A stretch of 37,041 nt of DNA from Candidatus Poribacteria bacterium (GTDB lineage: Bacteria > Poribacteria > WGA-4E > WGA-3G), in NCBI GenBank assembly GCA_003635195.1, contig PYIY01000124.1:1-37041 (forward strand). The letters run 5' to 3'. The translations under genes and the position numbers were made by a program. The notes under the pieces are model-generated. The model was not told the origin of the DNA, did no database searches, and saw only the letters and a list, made by a program, of their open reading frames with translations. Below, one piece after another: positions 1-8,369 of the stretch (position 1 is the first letter of the stretch; each line of letters starts with the position of its first letter).

Positions 1-642
1 CACAGCGAGCTCTCCGAATGTAATTAAGGGTTCAGAAAGCAGTAGCAGCTCATCGAGCGATTCAGTGGGTGTCTTGTCCGTTGTGTCCAATACAACCTTA
101 CGTCCGCTGTGCGAAAAAAGGGATTTGTCAATTTCCCGCTGAAAAAGTTGTTTAAGTGTCGAGATGTCGGCTTTCTTGATGATCTGGTACTCGTGTGGGT
201 CTGTCTCCATCCGTTCCTCGATTGCCGCATCGCTGGCTGTCACATGGATCATCACGACATCCGGTAACCGCGCTTCGATTACCTGTGTTTCGTAGCCGCG
301 CTGTGCATTGACGTGATACCTCGAATAATACGGACTCTCAGGATCATCACCATAGAAGGACGAATAGATAAGTTCCTCAATGTGCCAACCTGCGATCATG
401 GTATTCGGATAGTTTTTGATCACCTCAACGTGATACTGAAGCTGCATCCGTTGCATCCGTTCTTTCACGTCGTCTGGGAAGTGGATGTACGCCGCTCTCG
501 ATTCGGGACTCAGCGTCGAATCAGGGATCGTAAAGTGATCGTCTACGTGGACTTTCAATTTTCGATGCTGGTAGTAGTTTGTTAATAGGTTGACCAATGT
601 CGATTTTCCCGCATATTCAATGCCGACAAAGATACATCTCAT
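1..642 (-). CDS. P-loop kinase-like protein (thymidylate-kinase-like), 3' end outside the window
   Basis: An open frame runs from ATG at 642 to the window edge (214 codons) without a stop, so the C-terminus is missing. The protein starts MRCIFVGIEYAGKSTLVNLL, with a Walker A loop GIEYAGKST at residues 7-15, as in nucleoside and nucleotide kinases of the thymidylate kinase type. A DD pair follows about 30 residues later (VHVDDHF). GAGG lies about 9 bases upstream of the ATG. Its phosphate acceptor cannot be told from sequence, and no clear dTMP-specific signature is visible. It is divergent from the toxin-antitoxin pair to its right. Reading it as a P-loop NTPase is secure; the kinase assignment is a family-level guess. 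Confidence 0.7.
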   Translation of the reverse strand, partial: MRCIFVGIEYAGKSTLVNLLTNYYQHRKLKVHVDDHFTIPDSTLSPESRAAYIHFPDDVKERMQRMQLQYHVEVIKNYPNTMIAGWHIEELIYSSFYGDDPESPYYSRYHVNAQRGYETQVIEARLPDVVMIHVTASDAAIEERMETDPHEYQIIKKADISTLKQLFQREIDKSLFSHSGRKVVLDTTDKTPTESLDELLLLSEPLITFGELAV

Positions 643-745
643 AAAAAAGACCTCGCTCTTGAATTAGTGTAAATGAACAGTGCTCTACTACAGTGTGTCC
701 TTATATCTATCACGAAACTGGAAAAGTGTCAAGCGTCAAATCGCC

Positions 746-774
746 TTGACATTCACACCATAAGTGGGTATAAT
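746..774 (+). promoter_or_regulatory. Sigma70-type promoter for the antitoxin-toxin pair
   Basis: TTGACA at 746-751 and TATAAT at 769-774 are separated by exactly 17 bases, a perfect consensus. The start codon at 813 lies 38 bases downstream of the -10 box, and AAGGAGG precedes it. Confidence 0.8.
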
Positions 775-812
775 AGCTTTATCGTAAACAGGTTGAACAT
801 AAGGAGGCAGAC

Positions 813-1115
813 ATGGAAAAAATTCAGACCGTTGAAATTCAGTATTTAGACCCTTTAGAGACCTATACCGCTCATATCGAAAAAAATGGTAATAGATGGA
901 TCGGATGGATACCAGAAGTGCCCGAGGTTAAATGTGAAGAGAGCAGCCGGAAAGGATTACTGAAAACCCTTGAGAGTAAACTTCACGCAGTCTTGGAAGC
1001 CGAGTGGGAAGAATGGTGCAAGCAATTTGAGGAAGACGTAAATGCTGGAAAATTAGATCATCTCAGTGAGAAGGCACTTGAAGATTTGCGGGCAGGTAGG
1101 TGCAAAGATCTATAA
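813..1115 (+). CDS. Putative antitoxin of a type II toxin-antitoxin pair
   Basis: 100 residues with a strong ribosome binding site (AAGGAGG, 813 start). The N-terminal half (about residues 10-50: YTAHIEKNGNRWIGWIPEVP, then KCEESSRKGLLKTLESKL) resembles the partial RNase-H-like fold of HicB-type antitoxins. The C-terminal half is acidic and helical, which would suit toxin binding. It overlaps the RelE-like reading frame that follows, the usual arrangement of toxin-antitoxin operons, and both follow one strong promoter. The antitoxin role rests on position and weak resemblance. No DNA-binding domain is obvious. Confidence 0.6.
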   Translation: MEKIQTVEIQYLDPLETYTAHIEKNGNRWIGWIPEVPEVKCEESSRKGLLKTLESKLHAVLEAEWEEWCKQFEEDVNAGKLDHLSEKALEDLRAGRCKDL

Positions 1116-1320
1116 AACAACCCCAGATTTTTGGGAACACTATCAAAATCTCCCGCGTTCGGTCCAACGACTCGCAGGTAATAAATTTGAGTTACTGAAG
1201 CAGAACCCAAGACATCCATCCGTACATTTAAAAAAAGTAGGGACGCGTTGGGCTGCACGAATCAATAAGGACTACCGCGCTTTGGCACGCGAAGAAGACG
1301 GCACCCTTGTCTGGTTTTAG
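1066..1320 (+). CDS. RelE/HigB-like toxin, C-terminus cut off by an in-frame TAG
   Basis: The frame encodes KIYKTTPDFWEHYQNLP, then VHLKKVGTRWAARINKDYRA and ends GTLVWF, the pattern of RelE-superfamily mRNA interferases that act at the ribosome. Family members continue after this point with W-x-G-x-H-x-x-Y. Here the codon after VWF is TAG (1318-1320), and the same frame then reads IGKHDEYIRRIRFGF to a TAA at 1366-1368. A TGG-to-TAG change would explain this exactly. The conserved C-terminal strand with its His/Tyr is therefore lost unless the stop is read through. The GTG at 1066 is only the longest possible start; the natural start may be nearer 1100, close to the antitoxin stop. Confidence 0.65.
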   Translation: MRRHLKICGQVGAKIYKTTPDFWEHYQNLPRSVQRLAGNKFELLKQNPRHPSVHLKKVGTRWAARINKDYRALAREEDGTLVWF

Positions 1321-1390
1321 ATCGGAAAACATGACGAATACATACGACGCATCCGATTTGGTTTCTAATTTGTTCCGCAGGAGATACAAC

Positions 1391-2008
1391 ATGGCTAACA
1401 GCATTACCCGTTTTTTTACAGCAATCTGGTATAAACTTACCGGTCGGACCCACGATCAAATCGATAGATTTATGGAAAACCCTAAAACAGTGCGTAACGC
1501 TTATGAAGTCATAATCCGCTACAAACGAGGGAATATCCAACGCTACAAACAAGCGATTGGAATGCTGCTCGGACTTGTTAGAGAAAAGGAAAATTCACTG
1601 GCGCATCTCGCAGCTAATATTACTGAACTTAAAAAAATGAAGGTAGCTGCAATTGCAAAAACGAAAACTATTGCAGCTGAACTACAAAAAGCAGAAATAC
1701 CGGCTGAGGAGATTGAACAGCATCCAGACTATGTCCGATGTGTTACCGCTTCTAACGATTTCGATGCCACTTTGGAGAAGAAGAACGCTCGCGTTGTTAA
1801 ACTTAAGAGGGAAATTGAACGCGCGCAAGAAGATATTGAATCGCATAAGCTTCAGCTAACGATCCTTCATCGTGATCTGGATAACATGGCAACGGAACTA
1901 TCTGAAGTGGTTGCTGATTATAGTACCGAACGCATGCAAGAAGAGGTTGTAGATATGTTATCAGATATCGGTATAGATAGCACTTCAGCAGAATTGACAG
2001 AGAAATAA
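1391..2008 (+). CDS. Coiled-coil protein, possibly PspA/IM30-like
   Basis: The start at ATG 1391 is chosen because GGAG lies 7 bases upstream; a longer frame without such a site begins at 1307. The 205-residue product is almost wholly helical and charged. It has an N-terminal amphipathic stretch (MANSITRFFTAIWYKL) followed by a 'F-M-E-N-P' segment and long Lys/Glu-rich coiled coil from about residue 30 to 180. This layout recalls PspA/IM30 membrane-stress proteins, in which an amphipathic helix and a short E-D-P-like turn precede a coiled coil. No diagnostic motif was recognised, so the family is tentative. The gene is followed 5 bases later by the tRNA-dihydrouridine synthase and may be cotranscribed with it. 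Confidence 0.6.
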   Translation: MANSITRFFTAIWYKLTGRTHDQIDRFMENPKTVRNAYEVIIRYKRGNIQRYKQAIGMLLGLVREKENSLAHLAANITELKKMKVAAIAKTKTIAAELQKAEIPAEEIEQHPDYVRCVTASNDFDATLEKKNARVVKLKREIERAQEDIESHKLQLTILHRDLDNMATELSEVVADYSTERMQEEVVDMLSDIGIDSTSAELTEK

Positions 2009-2013
2009 ATTTT

Positions 2014-3006
2014 ATGTTAACAATCGGCAACCTCAACATCCCAAATTTCCCACTATTGCTCGCACCGATGGAAGATGTCAGCGATCCGCCTTTCCGTGCC
2101 GTCTGTAAAGAGAACGGCGCGGATATCATGTATACCGAATTCATCTCCTCCGAGGCACTGATTCGTAATGCTGCCCCGAGTGTCGCCAAATTAGACATCT
2201 TTGAAGTAGAGAGACCTATCGGTATCCAAATTTTTGGGCACGATATTAATTCCATGCGCGCCTCGGTCGAAATCACCGAGAAAGTCAAACCCGACATCAT
2301 CGACATTAACTACGGATGTCCCGTCAAGAAGGTCACCTGTAAAGGCGCAGGGGCGGGTATCTTGAAAGACATACCCAAAATGGTGAAGATGACTGATGAA
2401 ATGGTGAAAACTACCGACTTACCCGTAACCGTCAAAACTCGGCTCGGTTGGGATGACAATACGAAATACATCGTTGAAGTCGCAGAACGCCTACAAGATG
2501 TCGGCATTAAAGCCATCGCTATCCACGGTAGAACCCGACGACAGATGTATAAAGGTGAGGCAGACTGGACGCTCATCGGCAAGATTAAAGACAACCCGCG
2601 CATGACGATCCCTGTCTTCGGTAACGGAGACGTTGACAGTCCCCAAAAAGCAGCACAAATGCGGAAACAGTACGGCGTTGACGGCATCATGATCGGACGC
2701 GCAGCGATCGGCTACCCTTGGATTTTCAACGAAATCAAACACTATTTCGCGACCGGTGAATCGCTCCCATATCCCTCCATAGATGAGCGCATCGCTGTCT
2801 TTAGAAAGCATCTCGATTTCTCCATCAAATGGAAAGGCTTAAGACGCGGGATGCTGGAGATGCGGCGGCACTATACCAACTATTTCAAGGGTATTCCGCA
2901 CGTCAAACCTTTCCGCTATCGCCTCGTTACATGCGACAGTTACGACGGGGTTTTAGGGATTGTAGATGAACTCCGTACGCATGCCCTGATGTCAGTCGCA
3001 TCATAA
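2014..3006 (+). CDS. dusB: tRNA-dihydrouridine synthase (DusB/NifR3 type)
   Basis: FMN-dependent enzyme that reduces uridine to dihydrouridine in tRNA D-loops. The 330-residue length fits the family. Seen in the sequence: the N-terminal LAPMEDVSDPPFR signature (about residues 16-28), TEFISSEAL (41-49), the active-site NYGCPVKKV with catalytic Cys102, KGAGAGIL (110-117), VKTRLGWDD, HGRTRRQMYKG and GNGDV, then IGRAAIGYPWIF near residue 230. These cover the flavin-binding TIM barrel in order. Subgroup naming (DusB/NifR3) rests on the overall motif set. ATG 2014 starts only 5 bases after the preceding stop. No strong ribosome binding site is visible, which suggests coupling to the upstream gene. 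Confidence 0.9.
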   Translation: MLTIGNLNIPNFPLLLAPMEDVSDPPFRAVCKENGADIMYTEFISSEALIRNAAPSVAKLDIFEVERPIGIQIFGHDINSMRASVEITEKVKPDIIDINYGCPVKKVTCKGAGAGILKDIPKMVKMTDEMVKTTDLPVTVKTRLGWDDNTKYIVEVAERLQDVGIKAIAIHGRTRRQMYKGEADWTLIGKIKDNPRMTIPVFGNGDVDSPQKAAQMRKQYGVDGIMIGRAAIGYPWIFNEIKHYFATGESLPYPSIDERIAVFRKHLDFSIKWKGLRRGMLEMRRHYTNYFKGIPHVKPFRYRLVTCDSYDGVLGIVDELRTHALMSVAS

Positions 3007-3127
3007 CCCACCCACGGCACGCTGAGGTTTAGTTTTCGCACAGCTTTGATCTTCCACCGCAGAAACGATTTTCCCATCGCGACACTCACTGACAACTGAT
3101 AACTGATAACCGACGACTAAAAACCAC

Positions 3128-3156
3128 TTGACTTGAAGGCCAAATAATTCTATCAT
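3128..3156 (+). promoter_or_regulatory. Sigma70-type promoter for dapF-dapA
   Basis: TTGACT (3128-3133), 17 bases, then TATCAT (3151-3156), 35 bases before the dapF ATG. The segment just before it (about 3075-3120) is a copy of the dispersed TAACTGATAACTGA-type repeat. Confidence 0.6.
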
Positions 3157-3191
3157 ATTAAGAAACGTATCTCCACAATAGAGGATTCGCA

Positions 3192-4016
3192 ATGGACAAA
3201 ATACCCTTTATGAAACTCAGTGGTGCGGGCAACGATTTCGTCATTATCAATAATTTTGCTGAGATCGTTGATAGCACCGATACAGAATTTGTGCAAAAAC
3301 TCTGCCAACGCCGGATGTCCGTCGGTGCCGATGGCGTACTCCTCGTCGAAAAGGCGGACGATGTCGATTTCCGCATGCGCTATTTTAATGCTGACGGGGG
3401 TGAAGTGGAAACTTGTGGCAACGGCGCACGTTGTATCTCCAAATTCGCCTACCTCAACGGCATCGCGGCTGAACAGATGCGATTTCTGACAAACGCCGGA
3501 ATTTATGAATCCGAAATAGTGGGTGAGAATGTTAAAGTCCGTATGAGCGATCCGACAGAGATTCGGCTGAATGTCCCGCTCCAACTTGATGACGGGCTGC
3601 ACGCTGTCGGTTTCGCGAATAGCGGCGTACCGCATGTCGTCTTCTTTGTTGATGACTTGGAAGGCACGGATGTCTACAATCTCGGACAACAGACACGCTA
3701 TCACGATAACTTCAAGCCGGATGGCACTAACGCTAACTTTATTCGTGTCGAATCACCAGGGTTAATAGATATTCGGACCTACGAGCGCGGCGTTGAAGAC
3801 GAGACACTCGCCTGTGGGACAGGGTCAATCGCTTCCGCTATCATCGCAGCGACATTAGGCAAAGTCGCATCACCCGTTGCTGTAAAAACAGCAAGTGGAA
3901 TCGTATTGAAAATCCATTTCGAGATAGCAGACGGAGAAGTGAAAAACGTCTATCTTGAAGGCGATGCCCGTGTTATCTATGTCGGTGAACTCACAACAGA
4001 TGCATGGAACTATTAA
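3192..4016 (+). CDS. dapF: Diaminopimelate epimerase
   Basis: Converts LL- to meso-diaminopimelate for lysine and peptidoglycan synthesis, in the cytoplasm. The 274-residue protein has the complete two-half fold. It starts with FMKLSGAGNDFV, has the first active-site segment TCGNGARC with catalytic Cys75, and the second, LACGTGSIAS, with Cys208. GTNANFIRV and TYERGVEDETLACG are also typical. The ATG at 3192 follows GAGG; the upstream promoter is TTGACT-N17-TATCAT. dapA begins 80 bases after its stop on the same strand, making a two-gene lysine/DAP unit. Both Cys-bearing motifs are intact, so it should be active. Confidence 0.95.
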   Translation: MDKIPFMKLSGAGNDFVIINNFAEIVDSTDTEFVQKLCQRRMSVGADGVLLVEKADDVDFRMRYFNADGGEVETCGNGARCISKFAYLNGIAAEQMRFLTNAGIYESEIVGENVKVRMSDPTEIRLNVPLQLDDGLHAVGFANSGVPHVVFFVDDLEGTDVYNLGQQTRYHDNFKPDGTNANFIRVESPGLIDIRTYERGVEDETLACGTGSIASAIIAATLGKVASPVAVKTASGIVLKIHFEIADGEVKNVYLEGDARVIYVGELTTDAWNY

Positions 4017-4096
4017 GAACAGCAGGCCTCGCGGCACAGCTTGCAAGCGTGTATTGCAAGTCCGTTGTGCCGTAGCCACCAAGGAGAGTTTACATC

Positions 4097-4972
4097 ATGT
4101 TTCAAGGCTCTTATGTTGCACTTGTCACACCATTTAAGGACGATGAATCGCTTGATGAAGCGAAACTCAAAGAACTGATTCAATTTCAGCTTGACGGCGG
4201 CACACACGGCATCGTCCCGTGTGGCACAACAGGCGAATCCCCCTCGCTGTCTGAGGCTGAACATGACAGAGTCATAGAACGGACAGTCGAGACCGTGAAT
4301 GGACAGGTCCCTGTTATCGCGGGTACCGGTTCTAACTCAACGACCCGTACACTACGCGCCACAGCGCACGCCAAAGCCGCTGGTGCGGATGCCGCCCTGA
4401 TCGTTACGCCCTATTACAACAAACCTACCCAAGAGGGACTCTACGCCCACTACATGAAAATCGCTGACACAGTGGACATCCCAATCGTTGTCTACAACGT
4501 CCCCGGACGTTGCGGTACGGACATCCTTTCACCGACGATCGCGCGCCTCGCAGAACATCCAAACATTGTTGCACTCAAAGAAGCGACAGGTGAACTCAAA
4601 CGCGCCAGCGAAGTCGTCAACTTGTGTCCCGATGATTTTGTTGTGCTTTCTGGGGATGATGTGAACACGCTGCCGATCCTCGCTGTCGGAGGTAAAGGTG
4701 TTATCTCGGTCGTCGCGAACATCGCACCGGCAGACGTAGCGGAGATGTGCAACGCTTTCCACGCAGGAAATCTCGAACTTGCGCGTAAACTCCACTATAA
4801 AACGCTACCACTGGCGGTTGATCTCTTTATTGAGACGAACCCGATTCCTGCAAAAACCGCGCTCCAACTCATGGGCAAACTCAACGGAAAATTGCGGCTA
4901 CCCCTCGCACCGATGGTCCCTGCGAACTTGGAATCCTTGCGGAATACCCTCACGGAAACAGGTCTGATTTAG
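4097..4972 (+). CDS. dapA: 4-hydroxy-tetrahydrodipicolinate synthase
   Basis: Condenses pyruvate with aspartate semialdehyde, the first committed step to DAP and lysine. 291 residues, the usual length. Visible signatures are GTTGESPSLS (residues 43-52), GTGSNST (77-83), VTPYYNKPTQEGLYAHY (103-119), VYNVPGR with the proton-relay Tyr133, and VALKEATG with the Schiff-base Lys161. Near the C-terminus are DLFIETNPIPAKTAL and LPLAPM. AAGGAGA lies about 10 bases before the ATG. The gene sits behind dapF and is probably read from the same promoter. It is followed by a palindromic repeat element rather than an obvious terminator. Confidence 0.95.
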   Translation: MFQGSYVALVTPFKDDESLDEAKLKELIQFQLDGGTHGIVPCGTTGESPSLSEAEHDRVIERTVETVNGQVPVIAGTGSNSTTRTLRATAHAKAAGADAALIVTPYYNKPTQEGLYAHYMKIADTVDIPIVVYNVPGRCGTDILSPTIARLAEHPNIVALKEATGELKRASEVVNLCPDDFVVLSGDDVNTLPILAVGGKGVISVVANIAPADVAEMCNAFHAGNLELARKLHYKTLPLAVDLFIETNPIPAKTALQLMGKLNGKLRLPLAPMVPANLESLRNTLTETGLI

Positions 4973-4974
4973 TA

Positions 4975-5149
4975 TCTGAATCGTGGAAGCTGTCTGAATC
5001 ACGGAAGACACAGAAGACACAGAGGACACGGAATGAAGAAATTGTTTTCTTCCCGCCCGCATCTCGGACCAAAGGCAATGTAGAAGTTAGCGTCGCCTTT
5101 TCCGCGTTCTCCGCGCCCTCCGCGATTCAGACAGCTTCCGTGATTTAGA
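4975..5149. repeat. Palindromic intergenic element with 27-base terminal arms
   Basis: The arms at 4975-5001 and 5123-5149 are inverted copies of each other with 23 of 27 bases matching; both contain GGAAGCTGTCTGAATC or its complement. The interior holds short direct repeats of the ACACAGAAGACACAGAGGACAC kind and CCGCG-rich runs. No coding potential is seen. It looks like a MITE or REP-like element. A related fragment (CTGAATCGCGGATTCTCGCG) lies near 14485-14525. Confidence 0.7.
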
Positions 5150-5158
5150 CGACAAGAT

Positions 5159-5803
5159 ATGACTCTTATGGAAACCAAAATGTCTGACCCTCCGATAAAT
5201 CAAACACAGCATCCCATCGACTCTGACCCACAGCAGACGTTCAACGCTGCTGATAATATCGTACAGGAACCGCAAAAACCGCAAAGTCTACCCTCCTTAG
5301 AGCGTGCTTTACTCTTTGTTGTCGGGTTCTTCGCATATTTTTTGGCGTTTCGCTTTGGTAGAGCTTTAGTGGAATGGCAGTTCGGGTTGACGATAATCCT
5401 ATCCGCGGTACTGGGTATTACCATCCCCGCACTGTATGTGGAAAATAAACGTTTAACCAACCAACTGAGCGATGGACACTTCTGTATCTTCTGTTACATC
5501 GGGAGCATCGGGTTAACTGGACTGGCTATGATTCCCGTATTCTTCGCTTGGATCGGCGGAACAATAACATACAACTTGATAGCAATTTTAGCGTGTTGCG
5601 TAATTATGTTTATCCCCATTCTATATCTGGAGAACGAGCGTGTGACCAGCCAACTCAGCGAAGAAGTCACCGAACATCGGACTTTCAGGCATGCCCTTGT
5701 TTTTGTTGCACTCGCTATTATCGTAGGAGGGATAGGTTGGATCATAGGAACGGGGACGCGCATGTTCATAGAAATAGCAGTGCCAAAAGTGACACTGCTA
5801 TGA
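5159..5803 (+). CDS. Hypothetical membrane protein with an internal duplication
   Basis: 214 residues with about five hydrophobic segments after a ~45-residue polar, Pro/Gln-rich N-terminus, so probably an inner-membrane protein with a cytoplasmic tail. Two parts resemble each other: ALYVENKRLTNQLSDG (about residue 91) and ILYLENERVTSQLSEE (about residue 155). Each follows a pair of hydrophobic helices, which suggests an internal duplication. The family is not recognised. The start could be 5159, 5168 or 5180 (all ATG in frame); none has a strong ribosome binding site. It converges with the ceramidase-like gene 10 bases away. Confidence 0.6.
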   Translation: MTLMETKMSDPPINQTQHPIDSDPQQTFNAADNIVQEPQKPQSLPSLERALLFVVGFFAYFLAFRFGRALVEWQFGLTIILSAVLGITIPALYVENKRLTNQLSDGHFCIFCYIGSIGLTGLAMIPVFFAWIGGTITYNLIAILACCVIMFIPILYLENERVTSQLSEEVTEHRTFRHALVFVALAIIVGGIGWIIGTGTRMFIEIAVPKVTLL

Positions 5804-5813
5804 AAAATATCTT

Positions 5814-7145
5814 CTACTGCGATTCTGCTAAGAATTCGTCCGGCACCAATCGGTGCACCGTGTCAATTACCAACTGTTCAACGCCAGGGGCAAATGGGGT
5901 TGGAGGACCGAAATAGAGCATCGCACCACCACCCTCATAGCCACCTTCCGCTAACACCCGCTCCGACGGAATATAACACGGAAACGCATTCGAGTATGCC
6001 CCTACCCACAACCGTTCCGAATCTAATTCGCGCTTCAAACGCAGCGAATAATCAACGACCACTTCGCTCGCAAGAAAAACAACTGCCAATTCATCGCCGA
6101 ACGTCCACGTCTGTATAGGATAGGAGAGTTCAGTCTGTATCGACTCTCCTCGCTGCAGGGTTTCAAGATGTTTTTGGGCATGATAGGCTCTGGAACCACC
6201 TTCAGCAACGCGCGCCTCCCACTCCTCAAGCGTCGGTAGTGTATCAAAGGGTAGATTTACGCGTTCAAACGCACCCGTTGGGACACTCGAAAGCGGTTTC
6301 GTATTATCACTTACGATCAGACGCTGGACCTCCTGCGATAGTGCTTCGCCGTGCGCTTTCGCATAAGCGAGACGGGTATTGAAAACTTCTTCTTGTCCAT
6401 CAGGCATCGGCATCATCCGGGATTCAGGATTCGCATCGCCACCACATCCAATCGTAATGAGAGCCGTTACACTGGGGAGCGTTTCTTGGATGTTCTCTTG
6501 CGCAAACCCAGCCCAATCGCCACAGATATGGTTGTCTGTACCCGCCAACGTTGTGCAATGGCAGGCATAACTTGCCCACACGGCGCGCAAATGCCCGTCT
6601 AAATCCCTGACTTGTATACACGGCAATGCGTGATCTACTGGACCCCCTTCTGTTCTGCGATTCTTCGCGAAACCGAGTTCACCAATACTCCACGCCAATC
6701 TTGACGGCTCACGATTTGCGAGTGCCTCCAGCGCAACGGCTTCCATCCAGTCCTTAAATTGACGGGTGTATCGGTCTATTGTTTCCTGCTGGTCGGACGG
6801 TATATCCGAACTGAACAGAAAGGGTGCGGCGTTTGTGAGACATGGCGCGCTGTGTGTATGCGTAAAACACGCCGCAAAATGCGCACGCGAAACGCCTGTT
6901 TTTTCTTTCACGCGGCGCGACATTTCTTCTGTCAACTCGTCCGGTAAACCGCAATTTTCGACTGCCACGAGGACAACAGGTCCCTCTGAATCGCTACCAA
7001 TCGCGAGGGCTTTTGCCCATATCCGCTGGATGATGCCATCAGATTCTGTACGGCGGCTCCCGTAGCCGCTGAGCCGAATCGGATAATCCGGTGTAATATC
7101 TACCGCTGCAACGCCAACTTCTATAACGCCATTGTTATCTGCCAT
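5814..7145 (-). CDS. Neutral/alkaline non-lysosomal ceramidase-like hydrolase
   Basis: 443 residues. The N-terminal part, EVGVAAVDITPDYPIRLSGYG, and the metal-site segment FTHTHSAP (about residues 93-100) are hallmarks of the neutral ceramidase N-terminal domain family, zinc amidases. Other consistent segments are VLVAVENCGLP, SYACHCTTLAG-DN-CGDWAG (about 200-220, further His/Asp ligands) and GCGGDANPE. It is shorter than true neutral ceramidases, which have a C-terminal immunoglobulin-like domain, and no signal peptide is visible, so the natural substrate may not be ceramide. AAGGAGAAA lies just before the ATG. Upstream is repeat-rich DNA at the decayed end of CRISPR array 1. Confidence 0.8.
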   Translation of the reverse strand: MADNNGVIEVGVAAVDITPDYPIRLSGYGSRRTESDGIIQRIWAKALAIGSDSEGPVVLVAVENCGLPDELTEEMSRRVKEKTGVSRAHFAACFTHTHSAPCLTNAAPFLFSSDIPSDQQETIDRYTRQFKDWMEAVALEALANREPSRLAWSIGELGFAKNRRTEGGPVDHALPCIQVRDLDGHLRAVWASYACHCTTLAGTDNHICGDWAGFAQENIQETLPSVTALITIGCGGDANPESRMMPMPDGQEEVFNTRLAYAKAHGEALSQEVQRLIVSDNTKPLSSVPTGAFERVNLPFDTLPTLEEWEARVAEGGSRAYHAQKHLETLQRGESIQTELSYPIQTWTFGDELAVVFLASEVVVDYSLRLKRELDSERLWVGAYSNAFPCYIPSERVLAEGGYEGGGAMLYFGPPTPFAPGVEQLVIDTVHRLVPDEFLAESQ

Positions 7146-7284
7146 GCGAATTTCTCCTTGTATTTATAGCGGATCTCAGCATTAACGACACTACGCCAGA
7201 AATTTTCATTACTATTTTCTTCCTCATTTCTTATCGCGTTCCAATTTCCTTCAAACAAGAATGCCCGGGTGTCTTGGTCATCGG

Positions 7285-7467
7285 TTATCGGTAGACGTTG
7301 TAGGTGGATAATCCTCTTTGACTCTTACTGCAAGGCACACTGAAAACCCAATTCATTCCCTTCAAACCGGAAGCCACATCGGAACCTAACATGTACCGTA
7401 GGCTGTTAGCTTGCGGTAAGAACGTAATCGGAGAAAAGAGTATTGAGAGGACAAGTATCGTTTTCAT
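7285..7467 (-). CDS. Doubtful short ORF: signal-peptide-like start running into a decayed CRISPR repeat
   Basis: From ATG 7467 the frame begins MKTILVLSILFSPITFLPQA, a plausible secretion signal. It then reads through a decayed CRISPR repeat (7349-7385), which supplies SDVASGLKGMNW, and into a dispersed repeat copy. The signal-like start could be the remnant of a real gene whose 3' part was replaced by repeat DNA. It may equally be chance. No family is recognised. Confidence 0.2.
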   Translation of the reverse strand: MKTILVLSILFSPITFLPQANSLRYMLGSDVASGLKGMNWVFSVPCSKSQRGLSTYNVYR

Positions 7468-7616
7468 GAGATGTTCTTTCCAGTGGCAGTTTGTTTTATC
7501 CACCTACCACGGTGGGCGGGTGGTAGGATACAGCGTGTGCCGATCGTGGTAGTGTCACCTTAAACTGGTTGAAATAGTGTAGCAGATAGACGAAAACGAG
7601 GCAAGCCTTTTTTGAA

Positions 7617-7760
7617 CTATCGCGCCCCGAACAGGTTCCAGAGCAGCCAGTTTGGAAATTTCTGTTTTTCTTCCGGCGGCATCAAAGCCCGCTTTTTTTC
7701 TTTCTCCGCGGACAAGAGATCAAGGAGTTTGGATTTCTCATCAATGAGTGCCGTTTCGAT
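7617..7760 (-). pseudogene. Possible 3' remnant of a gene, joined to a decayed CRISPR repeat
   Basis: On the minus strand one frame leaves the decayed repeat at 7753-7789 and reads ETALIDEKSKLLDLLSAEKE, then KKRALMPPEEKQKF and NWLLWNLFGAR to a TAG at 7617-7619. The charged heptad-like run and sudden end look like the tail of a real protein, perhaps a coiled-coil linker of the kind seen in restriction specificity subunits, but this is a guess. No start codon or ribosome binding site is convincing. The upstream part would lie in repeat DNA. Confidence 0.25.
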
Positions 7761-7789
7761 TCCCTTCAACCGGGAAAGTGTATCAGGAG

Positions 7790-7887
7790 TAGTTATCAGT
7801 TATTGGTTATCAGTTTTCAGTTAAAGAGGGTTGTGATCAATCTAACACGTCTTGTAACTGACGACTGGCAACTGATAACTGGCCACT
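7790..7887. repeat. Palindromic dispersed element replacing a spacer (copy 1)
   Basis: Lies exactly between the decayed repeats at 7753-7789 and 7888-7923. The left side reads TAGTTATCAGTTATTGG and the right side AACTGATAACTGG, roughly inverted to each other. The adjoining left repeat has lost its CTGAAC end (now AGGAG). Confidence 0.65.
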
Positions 7888-8006
7888 GTTTCATTCCCTT
7901 CAAATAGGAAAGCATATCTGAACTTTAAAGTTTCTGAACGAATTCTTTGCTATATACATAATGGTAGCGAAAAACAAGCCTGTAATTCACAATAGTATAA
8001 GAAACA

Positions 8007-8279
8007 TCATTCAACAGGATTCTGCTCATTCACTTCATTGTTGGGTGTAGGAGATTCCTTTTCCAGACAATCCTGCAATGATCTTTGACCCCCTTGAGCT
8101 GTGACTGGTCCCACCTGACTGATACAATCTCCTGTATTAGCGACTGGCTGTGGTTCTGCCATATCTGGTTCCGGTACCGCTGTTAGCGGATTTGTTGTCT
8201 GTAGTACTCGGTCGCAACCGATAAGTAGCAGCCCGAGTATTGTTATTACAGCCATTGTCATAAAGACATTTTTCTCCAT
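8007..8279 (-). CDS. Small putative lipoprotein inside the decayed array end
   Basis: 90 residues. It starts MEKNVFMTMAVITILGLLLI, a signal peptide, followed at once by GCDR: LLIGC is a lipobox with the acylated Cys at residue 22. The rest is Pro/Gln/Asn-rich and low in complexity (TAVPEPDMAEPQPV), like small surface lipoproteins. AAGGAGAAAAAG precedes the ATG with good spacing, so it is probably translated. It lies between the decayed CRISPR repeats at 7888 and 8333, with no other gene near. Family unknown. Two later Cys residues (about 53 and 70) could form a disulfide. Confidence 0.6.
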   Translation of the reverse strand: MEKNVFMTMAVITILGLLLIGCDRVLQTTNPLTAVPEPDMAEPQPVANTGDCISQVGPVTAQGGQRSLQDCLEKESPTPNNEVNEQNPVE

Positions 8280-8369
8280 CTTTTTCTCCTTTTATGCGTT
8301 CCCTACAAAGAGATTTCAGAGATAGTTAACGTGTTTCCATTCCCTTCAAACGGGAAAGCACATGTGGAG

